From: Cytospora piceicola
Lineage: Eukaryota; Ascomycota; Sordariomycetes; Diaporthales; Cytosporaceae
Direction: 5' to 3'
NCBI GenBank assembly: GCA_023375675.1
Contig: JALQBC010000008.1
Span: forward strand, 1,054,001 to 1,118,000
Length of the DNA stretch: 64,000 nt
In this document: positions 23,324 to 33,516 of the stretch, piece after piece
Layout of the letters: each line of letters begins with the position of its first letter
How positions within the stretch are numbered: the stretch's first letter is position 1
Made by a program: the position numbers and the translations under genes
Notes under the pieces: generated by a model
Told to the model about the DNA's origin: nothing
Seen by the model: the letters and a program-made list of their open reading frames with translations, nothing else
Database searches by the model: none

Positions 23324-25861
23324 ATGGCTCACCTCTCCATCTACGGTGCCGATTTATCGGTCACCAAGCACAAGGCCATCGAGGATGCGAAAAAAATGCA
23401 GGTGGTGGTCGAAGACGAATGCACTAAATCCGGGAAAGGCGTCCCACCATATTTGTTGCGAGAACTGATCGGCAAAGGGAGTTTTGGCCGCGTCTACAAG
23501 GCCTCCGACCTCAAAACCAGTCGGGTCGTGGCCGTGAAAATCATCGACATCGAGGAATCGGATACACTCAACCCAAAACTGGCAGACACGTACTCCGAAT
23601 TTCTGAAGGAGATTAATGCTCTCAAACTCCTCAGTGAGGGTGGCGCCAAGAACATCAATCATGTTCTCGATGCACTACCTGTGGGACAGTCTATGTGGAT
23701 GGTGACTGAGTACTGTGCCGGCGGAAGCGTGGCCACGTTGATGAAGCCGACCGCTCCTGGAGGTCTCCAAGAGAAATGGATTATAGCGATTCTCCGCGAA
23801 GTTGCTGAAGCCATCTACTGGGTCCACAAGGCCGGCATAATTCACAGAGACATCAAATGCGCCAACGTGCTCATTACCGAAGCAGGTGGTGTTCAGCTCT
23901 GCGATTTTGGCGTTTCTGGCGTCATCGAGACAAAATTCGACAAACGTTCCACTTTCATAGGTACACCTCACTGGATGGCTCCGGAACTGTTCGACCCATC
24001 AGCATCGTATGGAGTCGAGGTTGACATATGGGCATTTGGCTCCATGGTGTTTGAGATCGCCTCGGGTCTACCCCCCAATGTTATGGCGGGCATAGATGTC
24101 ACGCAGCTCGGAGGCTATCTAAAACAAAACACACCAAGGCTTGAGGGCAACAAATATTCTGCGCAGCTGAAACACATCGTTTCGTACTGCCTCGTTGAAG
24201 ATCCATCGCAGCGCCCGACCATCGAGGATGTACAACGCCATCCGTACCTCTTCAACACTGATAAGACACACCCTACTTCCTCCTTGGCAATGCTAGTGAG
24301 AGCGTTCAGGGTCTGGGAGGCACAAGGCGGAAGTCGGAAATCTCTTTTCTCTCTGGGAGGTGCCCAAGGCCCCTTGGACTCAGACCTGACATCCACAGCT
24401 CTGGCGGATGACGAGTGGAATTTCAGTACAACCGTGGACTTTGACCAGCGCTTGTTGGGAAATACGGCCGCCCAGGATGTCTACGACGTCTACGGATCCC
24501 AACTGGATCTTGCGGGTATTGGCGAGCATACTCCTCAGCCACCCAAATCCAAGAGGCGAAGGCCGCCACCGAATCTCCCGGTGATAAAAGCACCCTTGGA
24601 GAAAATCTTTGACCCAAACACAATCTCAACATATGAGGAGAATGCTCGAGCATATTACGGGATTATGATGCCACTGCCAACTTCGGACCTGCCTCTACGG
24701 GACAACTCCGACAACGCAACGCTCAGAGAATCACTTATTGATCTTGATGCATCACTGCACCCAAGCGACCTCTCAAACCTTGCCGACTTGGATACCATCA
24801 GAGCTGGTGCTCGGCGGTCTGCCGACTACGACTTTGGAGATGACTACAGTGTACCCCCAAACAGTGACCCGGAGACAGTCTTCGCCGCGACCAACCGCAA
24901 GACACAAGAGTGGAAGTTTCCGTCCATGGTACCTCCAGCATCTGCAAGCGCAGGGGTGACGACTTTCCCCTTCAACGAAGGCAGAGACGACCACCTCGCC
25001 GCTATGGGCGAATGGAAGTTCCCTGCGCCTGGGGCCCGACCACCATTGCTTCATCACCCGACCGAGCCTATCGGTGCCTCTCCGAGCTATAACGACAGTC
25101 TCGTCGTGCCCAGGCCAGCTTCACAGCTGGGAGGAAACCGGGTGTCGATAGGCAGCCTTATTGATCTGGACGAGAGCTTGCCAGATCCGACACCGATAGC
25201 GGAATACCCTCGGCCCTCGACAGCCAACTCTGAGGCATCAGAAATCGGCGGCGCGTTTGACCTAGAGAGACATAGTTCATACAACCCCCTGCCCTCTTCA
25301 AACAGGGAGCCGTCAATCTACGTCTCAGATGACTCCATATTGGCGGGTCTGGCGGGCCATGGGCAGACCAGGAGTATCGACGCCATGAGCCAGACCCGCG
25401 AGGTCGAGGAGCTACAGCGCCGAGGAAGCAACACGGCAGCATTTATTGACGACGAGCATCTATACACCGGGGACCCGTATTCCGGTGATGAAGACTATAC
25501 TGTGAGCGCCGATACCAGGTCAAGCCTCTCACAGGGTGGGTACCAGCACGGTCGAGGGTCTAGTAGAGACTCTGACTACACAATGACGGGAAGCACCGTG
25601 AGGACGTCGTCATTATCATCCATGAACTCGGCATATCAGCGAGACGGCGGCGCGAGCAGCATCAACAGCAGCAGTGACGGCCGCCCGTTGCCTCCTCTGC
25701 CTGCCCCGCCGTCTGAGAGGGTCATGATGGGCGAGTCTGGACAGGTCCTGAAGGACGAGTTTTATAGGCTATTGGAGGACATGACGAGGCATCTTAGTTT
25801 TACGGGGGAGTTTGTGGCGGATCTTCCGGCTAGGCAGGCTGGGATGCAGAACAGTCCGTGA
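23324..25861 (+). CDS. Ste20-family (germinal-centre type) serine/threonine kinase
   Basis: Single-exon protein kinase of 845 aa. ATG 23324 is the first ATG. The kinase domain is N-terminal (about residues 43-305), the order typical of GCK rather than PAK kinases. It has GKGSFGRVY, the VAVK lysine (about 72), HRDIKCAN (catalytic Asp about 176), DFGVSG (Asp about 194) and GTPHWMAPE, so it should be active. The roughly 540-residue tail is acidic and Ser-rich with no known domain by eye. It has two similar short motifs, EWKFPSM and EWKFPAP, about 35 residues apart, and two SLIDLD(A/E)S motifs, which could be docking sites. Fungal GCK kinases (Kic1/Nak1, Sid1, Don3, MST-1 groups) act in polarity, septation and the MOR/SIN networks. 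I cannot choose among them. Confidence 0.85.
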   Translation: MAHLSIYGADLSVTKHKAIEDAKKMQVVVEDECTKSGKGVPPYLLRELIGKGSFGRVYKASDLKTSRVVAVKIIDIEESDTLNPKLADTYSEFLKEINALKLLSEGGAKNINHVLDALPVGQSMWMVTEYCAGGSVATLMKPTAPGGLQEKWIIAILREVAEAIYWVHKAGIIHRDIKCANVLITEAGGVQLCDFGVSGVIETKFDKRSTFIGTPHWMAPELFDPSASYGVEVDIWAFGSMVFEIASGLPPNVMAGIDVTQLGGYLKQNTPRLEGNKYSAQLKHIVSYCLVEDPSQRPTIEDVQRHPYLFNTDKTHPTSSLAMLVRAFRVWEAQGGSRKSLFSLGGAQGPLDSDLTSTALADDEWNFSTTVDFDQRLLGNTAAQDVYDVYGSQLDLAGIGEHTPQPPKSKRRRPPPNLPVIKAPLEKIFDPNTISTYEENARAYYGIMMPLPTSDLPLRDNSDNATLRESLIDLDASLHPSDLSNLADLDTIRAGARRSADYDFGDDYSVPPNSDPETVFAATNRKTQEWKFPSMVPPASASAGVTTFPFNEGRDDHLAAMGEWKFPAPGARPPLLHHPTEPIGASPSYNDSLVVPRPASQLGGNRVSIGSLIDLDESLPDPTPIAEYPRPSTANSEASEIGGAFDLERHSSYNPLPSSNREPSIYVSDDSILAGLAGHGQTRSIDAMSQTREVEELQRRGSNTAAFIDDEHLYTGDPYSGDEDYTVSADTRSSLSQGGYQHGRGSSRDSDYTMTGSTVRTSSLSSMNSAYQRDGGASSINSSSDGRPLPPLPAPPSERVMMGESGQVLKDEFYRLLEDMTRHLSFTGEFVADLPARQAGMQNSP

Positions 25862-26534
25862 TAAAAGGTCATTCTCTTTGGAAGGGCGGCATTTTTGGTA
25901 TTGTTTGGGGTATTTCTGAGGTGCAATTTGTTTACGATCATATAGGAACAGGCGACGGCAAGGTTGGTAGGTGTGGATCATCTGGGATGGCATACAATGA
26001 GTGGGAACTATTGGGAACGCATTTTTTGGGAAACATGGACTTATGGCAATTATATCACTCACTATGAACGGGGAACGGAAGGAAGATCATTGGAATTCAT
26101 AAAGAAGGGAAGAGGAAAGGCGGACGGACTGTTTTCTGGTTGCATTGTATGCTATGCTCTTTAGTGGAATGAGGGATGGGAGTACAGTACATTGTGGGTT
26201 CTTTGACGACGGGTATAAGTGACTACCTAGGTACTGCAAGCAAATAAATGGACATGTGTTTTTTTATTGGACACCCATGGTTTTATGAAGTGAGTCCAAA
26301 TATATTTCTTGTGGTCCCATAAGAATGAGACATAGATTAGAAAGAGGGTGATGATGATAATGCTGAAGGCTGCCTGTGCTTAGCTTGATCAACCAACCGA
26401 AGAGACAAGAAATTTGAAGCTCTCAATGACTCAACCCCAGATTTTCACCAATATCAACCAGCTCACCCAACATCCCAAACTCACAGTATTTGCGTTGATA
26501 AAACCTTGAACCTCACTGAAACTCTACTGGATTG
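25862..26534. other. Spacer between kinase and SUA5
   Basis: Holds the kinase 3' UTR and the SUA5 promoter. One TACCTAGGTAC palindrome at 26224-26234. No gene seen. Confidence 0.5.
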
Positions 26535-28004
26535 ATGGTGGTTTACAAATCCGTCATCCCCTTGGCTTCATCAAACCGTGTCTGGACCAACCTCGCAACC
26601 CGACCGTTCCTGCGCTCGCTCTCATCAGCCTCACTCTCACAATCTGCAAAGCCCACCAACATAAACACAACAACACCACAAGTCGCAACCATGAAGACAA
26701 GGGTACTAAAGGTCCCCCAGGGCAAGGACCCCGGGAACTCCACATCCCCAAACAGCCTCGACACCTGGGAGGTGTCCACCGACCCGTCAGCCCAGGCCAC
26801 CCTCGCGCCCCTCCGCGAGGCGGCCGCCCTCCTCCGGACGGCCGACACGCCCGTCGCCTTCCCCACAGAAACCGTCTACGGCCTCGGCGCCGACGCCACG
26901 GTCAGCGCCGCCGTCAAGGGCATCTACGCCGCCAAGGGCCGGCCGTCGGACAACCCGCTCATCGTGCACGTGTGCGACCTGGACATGCTCCGGGGCCTCC
27001 TCCGGCCGGGCCGGCAGCCCGGCGCCGACGGCAACGGGGAGGGCGAGGGCGAGGGCGAGGGCGATGTCGACGACGACCCCATCCCGGCCATCTACAGGCC
27101 CCTCCTCAAGCGGTTCTGGCCGGGCCCCCTGACGGTCCTCCTCCCGAACCCGGCGGGCTCGCGGCTCGCGCCCGAGGTCACGGCCGGGCTGCCGACCTTC
27201 GGGGCGCGGATGCCTGCGTCGGCGCTCGCGCGGACGCTCATCCGGCTGGCGGGCGCGCCCCTGGCGGCGCCGTCGGCCAACGCGAGCACCAAGCCGTCGC
27301 CGACGGCGGCGTCGCACGTGCTGGACGACCTGGACGGGCGGGTGGGGCTGATCCTGGACGGCGGGCCGTGCGGCGTCGGGGTGGAGAGCACCGTGGTGGA
27401 CGGGCTGTGCGAGGACGGCGGGCCGCCCGTCGTGCTGAGGCCCGGGGGCGTGAGCATGCGGGAGCTGAGGGGCGTCGAGGGGTGGGAGGGGGTCGTCAAG
27501 GGGTACAAGGACGCCAGCGAGGTCGGCGGCGGGAAGGCGGGCGGGGGGGGCCCGCGGGCGCCGGGCATGAAGTACAAGCATTACAGCCCCAAGGCGAGGG
27601 TGGTGCTCTTCGAGGCTGCGGCCGGGGCTGACAGCGGGGATGTCCTGGACGAGCTGAGGGCGGTAGAGGGCAAGAGAGATGTGGTGGGCGTCATCCGGAC
27701 GCACAGGTGGCAGAGGTTACCTAGTGAGCGGCAGGTCGGCACGGAAGAGGCTTCTGCTGCTACGGATGAGGCGACGGACCTAAGCTACGAGATACATACG
27801 TCGGTCATAGAGGGATCGCAGGTTCTTGACATTAGCCTGGGACAGGATACCAAGACCGTCGCACAGGGGTTATTCTCAGCGCTGAGAGAACTCGATAGGA
27901 AAGGGGCAGACGTTATATTCGTGGAGGGCGTCGCGGACAAAGACGATATAGCCGCTGCCGTCATGAACCGTCTGCGCAAGGCGGCTTCGGAAATTAGAGC
28001 ATAG
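26535..28004 (+). CDS. SUA5: Threonylcarbamoyl-AMP synthase (Sua5/YrdC family)
   Basis: Makes threonylcarbamoyl-AMP from threonine, bicarbonate and ATP, the first step of t6A37 synthesis on ANN-decoding tRNAs. One exon, 489 aa. Two plausible starts: ATG 26535, adding a 52-residue Ser/Thr/Arg-rich leader that looks mitochondrial, and ATG 26691 (MKTRVLKVPQG), in a strong AACC context. The YrdC domain shows AFPTETVYGLGADA, the KGRPSDNPLIVHV block, FWPGPLTVLL and the PSANAST element. A GEGEGEGEGD low-complexity insert sits inside the domain, coded by a GGGCGA repeat. The Sua5 C-terminal domain follows after the linker PGMKYKHYSPK. No introns. Family call is secure; the start is the open question. 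Confidence 0.94.
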   Translation: MVVYKSVIPLASSNRVWTNLATRPFLRSLSSASLSQSAKPTNINTTTPQVATMKTRVLKVPQGKDPGNSTSPNSLDTWEVSTDPSAQATLAPLREAAALLRTADTPVAFPTETVYGLGADATVSAAVKGIYAAKGRPSDNPLIVHVCDLDMLRGLLRPGRQPGADGNGEGEGEGEGDVDDDPIPAIYRPLLKRFWPGPLTVLLPNPAGSRLAPEVTAGLPTFGARMPASALARTLIRLAGAPLAAPSANASTKPSPTAASHVLDDLDGRVGLILDGGPCGVGVESTVVDGLCEDGGPPVVLRPGGVSMRELRGVEGWEGVVKGYKDASEVGGGKAGGGGPRAPGMKYKHYSPKARVVLFEAAAGADSGDVLDELRAVEGKRDVVGVIRTHRWQRLPSERQVGTEEASAATDEATDLSYEIHTSVIEGSQVLDISLGQDTKTVAQGLFSALRELDRKGADVIFVEGVADKDDIAAAVMNRLRKAASEIRA

Positions 28005-28184
28005 ATTGGCTGGATAGACGCATCAATCAAAATAGACTCGGCTCGGCTCAACAATTGTAAGGTGCCGGCATTACTCTCGGACTTTTTGTCTGTAGTGTTT
28101 CATTTCCCGAAAACGATAAACCCCCTGACTCCTCTAAACATGTAGACGCCCAAAACACTTCTTCTCCCTGCAACCACGTCCGCT

Positions 28185-29135
28185 CTACAGGCCTTGCCGC
28201 AGCCAGTCCGTCAACTTGGCCTTTCCTAATTGCGCCAGGTTGTTGACGCCCTGCTCGCTGAAGGGGTCGATCCGGCGGAGGTCCACGTCCTGTGTCGGTG
28301 CCTTGCTCACCCTCTGCACGATGATGGTAGGGTCCGTCTCGAGGATGATGCCGTCGTCGACGATCTCGTCGACCGCAAGGGACACGAGGTCGTAGCTCTC
28401 GATGATGGTGCGCTTGTCGACCGAGGCCTTGAAGAGGAGGTGGAGGGAGTCGCGGAGGGCAAGGATGGCGTTGTAAAGGAGCACTTCGTTCTCCTCAACG
28501 CTGCCGATGAGGTACAGCATAACATCGCTCTCAGACTTGTACAGGACGATCCGGCCGTCGAATAGCAGAATGTCGCCAGTCTGTTTTGCTGTCTTCTCCA
28601 GAAGGGCCTTCTCGAATGCTTTCTGGGACTTCACGTCGGGGTAGGGGTTGTTCGATGCGGCTGCGGCTAAGAGTCAGCGATCAGGGTCATGAAATTCTGT
28701 CCGTCCGAGCGAGCGTCTTTGGTAGTATCGTACAAGCATTGTGTCCTGGTGCAGGGTTGGCGTGATGTGGTGAGTTATAGTACTAGAGGTCATGGTTAGT
28801 TTCTGCCTCGAGATAGTCGCAGCCTCAGCGCCAGCGCCAGCCAGCGGCATCTGGTCAACTCGCTGCTGCGGTCACATGTAGGGAGATGATTGCTTACTTT
28901 GGCATATAGTCGCGATCCATCCTCCTATAAGATGGTCCATCGTTAGCACGTAGTATCAAGAGCGAGATTGACACGTTGCGGGGTTGCGCCAGCATCTATA
29001 GCTCCAGTCCAGTAACTTGCGAGTTGAACCAGAGCACGCGATCGCTGGGGGAGGGAGGGGGGGAAGAGAGAGGCTGCTTACAGCGGAGAGAATAAGGATG
29101 GCATTGACGGAGTAAAGGGACATTCCTGGAGCCAT
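28185..29135 (-). CDS. RET3: Coatomer zeta subunit (COPI)
   Basis: Small subunit of the COPI F-subcomplex, for Golgi-to-ER and intra-Golgi vesicles. Four exons (29135-29082, 28924-28898, 28782-28734, 28666-28185) give 203 aa, near yeast Ret3 (189 aa). The spliced N-terminus reads MAPGMSLYSVNAILILSA, EDGSRLYAK, YYNSPHH, then SNNPYPDVKSQKAFEK, as expected of zeta-COP. The middle exons are only 27 and 49 nt. The third intron has a GCTGACTCTTAG 3' end. The longin-like domain covers most of the protein. A scan for long ORFs recovers only the last exon. It is head to head with MCM4. Confidence 0.93.
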
Positions 29136-29723
29136 CGTGAATGTTGGCGACGCCGGGCGCAGGGTGTATCGTAAGTGATGGTTGGATGGGGTGTCGAGTT
29201 GTAAGTTGAAGTCGCGAGCAGTCGTAAATAGTCGGTTGGGCGGGATTACCAGTCACCAGTAAGTACGGACGTAGTGCTAAGGTACTGGTAGTAAAGTAAG
29301 TAGCTCCCTTCCCCCAGGTTCACTTGCTCCGTGTCCAGACCGATTAACGATTGACGATTGACGGGGGGTCGGTGTGTGGCTGTGGTGGCTTGACTCTCCG
29401 ACACCTGCAAGTCCTCAAAGTACCTAAGTACCCATGTATCCAAGTATCCAAGTACCTAGGTACTCTTTTAACCCTGGTCAATCTTTAATTGAATTTCACC
29501 CCAGCACGCGTCTTTAACGCGCGTGGGCGCGTAGGACGCGTCTCCTTGCACCGTCCACTTCCGGTTTTCTTTTTTTGTTGCCGCAACACTCGACATCCAA
29601 GACACACACCCAATTCCCTCCCAATACCACCCCCTCCTCTCATATCCCATCCTACTCCATACTGCTCGTGGTACTGGGCGTCATTAGTCCAAACCAGCCT
29701 GGCAACAATAATTTTCTGTCAAG
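29136..29723. promoter_or_regulatory. Divergent promoter region RET3 / MCM4 with MCB cluster
   Basis: 588 bases between the two start codons. Contains the palindrome AGTACCTAGGTAC at 29451-29463 and, closer to MCM4, a CGCG-rich cluster at 29506-29541. No gene. Confidence 0.65.
29506..29541. promoter_or_regulatory. MCB cluster upstream of MCM4
   Basis: Two perfect ACGCGT hexamers (29506-29511 and 29536-29541), exactly 30 bases apart, with ACGCGCGT (29517-29524) between them. The cluster lies 183-218 bases upstream of the MCM4 start. MBF-type regulation is inferred from yeast. Confidence 0.65.
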
Positions 29724-32700
29724 ATGTCTTCTCCACCAAGAAGATCAACGCGCAGCTCGCAGGCCGGAACTCCTGCCCGCAATCTACGAAGCTCTCAACC
29801 TCGAAGCAACCCAGCGCCGGGTCCCTCCAACGCCAACGATGACGATAACGCAGATGCAACCCCTCGACGGACGCGGGCATCCCAGCTTGCATCAAGCCCT
29901 ATGTTCTACGAGTCTTCCCCAGCCAAGGACAACAGCAACGCAGCGCCATCATCGCCCCTGCGACAGATGAGCAACTCCCAGAGCACCAACAATGGGCCTG
30001 CTCCAACTTCCCCTCTGCGCCAGCAGACAGATACTCAGTCTATGGGCGACCGCACACCACGAGCCAGCGGCATGCGCATCGGTGGTGAGTCCTCACCCTT
30101 CAGTACTTTTAGCATGTAGACGACCTTTCCACTGACACAAGTACAGACTCTTCACCCGTTCGCTACGATCCCAGCTCTAGCCCTGGCCACCAGCAAACCG
30201 ACCTGCGGAGTGAGAGCAGCGGTCTTTTCGTCGACTCGGCCAGAAGAGGCCCCCGGTCAAGGCGTGGTGATATTCACTCCGACTACGCAAACCGGACCCC
30301 CATACCACCGCGTCGCATCGTTCTGGGTTCGGATGGCAGGGTGGTTCAAGAAGCTCCCGTCTCGGATGCTGCCACGTTTTCGAACAACAACCCAGGAACC
30401 TCAGATGCCGATGCTCTTGGTGGACAGAGCCAAAGCCTGGTCTGGGGAACCACCATCTCCATCGATGATACCTTCAACGCCTTCAAGAGCTTCCTCCGGA
30501 ACTATAAGCTGAAGTACCGCCTTCTCAAAGAGGATCAACCCGAAGAAGTTATCAACGCTCCAGAGAACCAGACCAAGGTCTACTGGGAGGTACTCGAAAC
30601 GATGCTCGCCCTCGGTGCCAGCAAACTTTACCTGGACCTTCGCGATCTCAAGGCCTACCCGGAGACGGAGAAGATGTGGTACCAGCTCCAAGCTTACCCA
30701 CAAGAACTGGTCCCCATCATGGATCAGTCCGTCCATGACATGATGGTTGATATCGCGCGCCAAGAGACTGCCAGGCAGAGGAGCCAAAACAGTTCTGCTC
30801 CACAGCGATCCCAAAGTTCTGAGCCAGCCATCCCCAGCTCCGACAGGCCTGAGGATGCCCCTACGCCGAGGCCTACGCCCCAGAAGGAGACGACTCTCGA
30901 GGACCAGGTCTCCGAGACCATTTACATGGTGCGCCCCTACGGCCTGGACAAGACCACCAACCTCCGAGACCTGAACCCTGCGGACATGGACCGTATGATC
31001 CAGGTCAAGGGCCTTGTCATTAGAACGACCCCCGTCATCCCCGACATGAAGGACGCATTCTTCAAATGCAGTATCTGCAACCACGGGCTGCTCGTCACTC
31101 TGGACCGCGGCAAGATCCGTGAGCCGACTGAGTGCCCGCGACAGCGCTGCGGCTCAAAGAACTCCATGCAGATCATCCACAACCGCTGTTCCTTCGCAGA
31201 CAAGCAGGTCATCAAGCTGCAGGAGACACCAGATGCTGTGCCCGCAGGTCAGACACCTCACTCCGTGTCCGTCTGTGTGTACGACGATCTTGTCGACTTC
31301 TGCAAGGCTGGTGACAGGGTGCAGATCACTGGTATCTTCCGGGTCAGCCCAGTCCGCATCAACCCGCGACAGAGGGCCATCAAGAGCGTTTACAAGACAT
31401 ACGTCGACGTCTTGCACGTGCAGAAGGTCGACCGCAAGCGCATGGGAGCCGACACGACGACCGTTGAGGCGGAAGAGGATGAAGAGATCCAGGCCGATGG
31501 CCCTTCCGGTATGGATGAGGTCCGCAAGGTGACTCCGGAAGAGGAAGTGAAGATCAGGGAGACAGCTGCTCGTGATGATATCTACGAGCTCCTGGCTCGA
31601 TCCCTCGCACCATCAGTCTACGAAATGGACGATGTCAAGAAGGGCATCCTGCTCCAGCTCTTTGGAGGCACCAACAAGAGCTTTGAGAAGGGAGGTAGCC
31701 CCAAATACCGTGGTGACATCAACATCCTGCTCTGCGGTGACCCGTCCACCTCAAAGTCGCAGATTCTGTCGTATGTTCACCGTATCGCCCCTCGTGGTGT
31801 GTACACCAGTGGAAAGGGCTCGTCCGCTGTCGGTCTCACGGCCTATGTCACCCGCGACCCCGAAACCCGGCAGCTTGTGCTCGAGTCGGGTGCTCTTGTC
31901 TTGTCCGACGGCGGTGTCTGCTGCATCGACGAGTTCGACAAGATGTCCGACTCCACTCGCTCTGTTCTCCACGAAGTCATGGAGCAGCAGACGGTCTCGG
32001 TGGCCAAGGCCGGTATCATCACGACCCTCAACGCTCGAACGAGTATCTTGGCATCTGCCAACCCCATCGGCAGTCGATACAACCCCGACCTGCCTGTCCC
32101 TCAGAACATCGATCTTCCTCCAACGCTGCTGTCTCGTTTCGATCTGGTGTACCTGATCCTGGACCGAGTCGACGAGAGAAACGACAGGCGTCTGGCAAAG
32201 CACTTGATGTCCATGTACTTGGAGGACAACCCTCACTCGGCCCAAAGCAAGGACGACGTTCTCGTAAGTTCTTCTCCCCACTCCTAGACCTCACCACTCC
32301 CGATAGCACCACTAACACAAACCACACACAGCCCGTCGAGTTCCTGACCTCGTACATCTCGTACGCCCGCGCCAACATCCACCCCACCATCACGCAGGAG
32401 GCCGCGCGGCAGCTCGTCGACGCGTACGTGGAGATGCGCAAGCTGGGGCAGGACGTGCGGGCGGCGGAGAAGCGCATCACGGCGACGACGCGGCAGCTCG
32501 AGTCCATGATCCGGCTGGCCGAGGCGCACGCCAAGATGCGCCTGTCGGCCGAGGTGACGCGCGGCGACGTGCTCGAGGCCGAGCGCCTCATCCGGTCGGC
32601 CCTCAAGACCGCCGCCACCGACGCCCAGGGCCGCATCGACATGTCGCTCCTGACCGAGGGCACGAGCGCCGCCGAGCGCAAGAGGAGGGAGGACATGAAG

Positions 32701-32913
32701 GGCGCCGTGCTCGCCCTCCTCGACGACCTGACGGCCGGGGGCCAGGTCGTCAAGTACGCCGAGGTCGTCAAGAAGCTGGCCGAGACTGCCGGCGTGCCTG
32801 TTGAGCCGGGCGAGTTTGCCGAGTGCGTGCGCGCCTTGGAGATGGACGGGTCGATCACGGTGGCGGGCGAGGGCGCCCGGAGGAATATCAGGAGGGTTAC
32901 CGCTGTTGTTTGA
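29724..32913 (+). CDS. MCM4: DNA replication licensing factor MCM4
   Basis: Subunit of the MCM2-7 helicase. Exons 29724-30084, 30147-32263 and 32332-32913 give 1019 aa. The first 200 residues are disordered and Ser/Pro-rich, with many SP/SSP sites (SSPMFYESSP, SSPLRQ), as in the Mcm4 N-terminal domain controlled by DDK and CDK. The zinc motif reads CSICNHG...CPRQRCG. Walker A is GDPSTSKS, with [12 protein letters not shown] and the arginine-finger block LLSRFDLVYLILD. The GGTNKSFEKGGSPKYRGDIN insert is typical of Mcm4. The last exon supplies the winged-helix C-terminus (EMDGSITVAGEGARRNIR). Introns of 62 and 68 nt. Confidence 0.97.
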
Positions 32914-33516
32914 GCATGGGTGGTGGACTTGTTTAACATATTCATGTTTCATGCCTTTCTTGGTTGGAGTTCTGGATGGTCTTGGTTCGGATCATATCGA
33001 CGTTACTGCCTGTAATGTATTAGGGACGAGGAATGATGAGACAATGCATATATACGAATCGCGACTTCGCCATTCAAACCCTTGGGTTGTTACCATGTCC
33101 CAGCGCCTCGTCGTTTTATAATCATGGCAGCTCCATGTACTTCCAACTCAGGCTGGTTTCCCCCTCCTGGCCCTCATAACTCGCAAGCGTTATAGACAAA
33201 ACAATCTGCAACATCCAATCAAGGTGGTATTTCATGGTATTCAGTTTTCCTGCTATCACCAAATGACAAGTCGGCCAAAAAGCATATCCCAACCAGCCTG
33301 AACCACCTAACATAAGTGTGTACCCCATGCTAAGCAATGTTCCTGATCAGGTCGTACGTAACCTACACCATAAAGACAGGTGGCGCCCGTTGCAACAACA
33401 TCCTCCCCCCCCCCCCCCATTCCAATGCCCTTCACATAATGTTACAATAATATTATTAACAGACCAAGATCCCCAAAAGCAACGTACTCCGTCCATCCAA
33501 CCCCACTGCCTCGAAA
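32914..33516. other. Convergent 3' spacer MCM4 / eisosome gene
   Basis: 3' UTRs of two converging genes. It includes a run of 14 C at 33405-33418, a likely sequencing-sensitive homopolymer. No gene. Confidence 0.55.
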
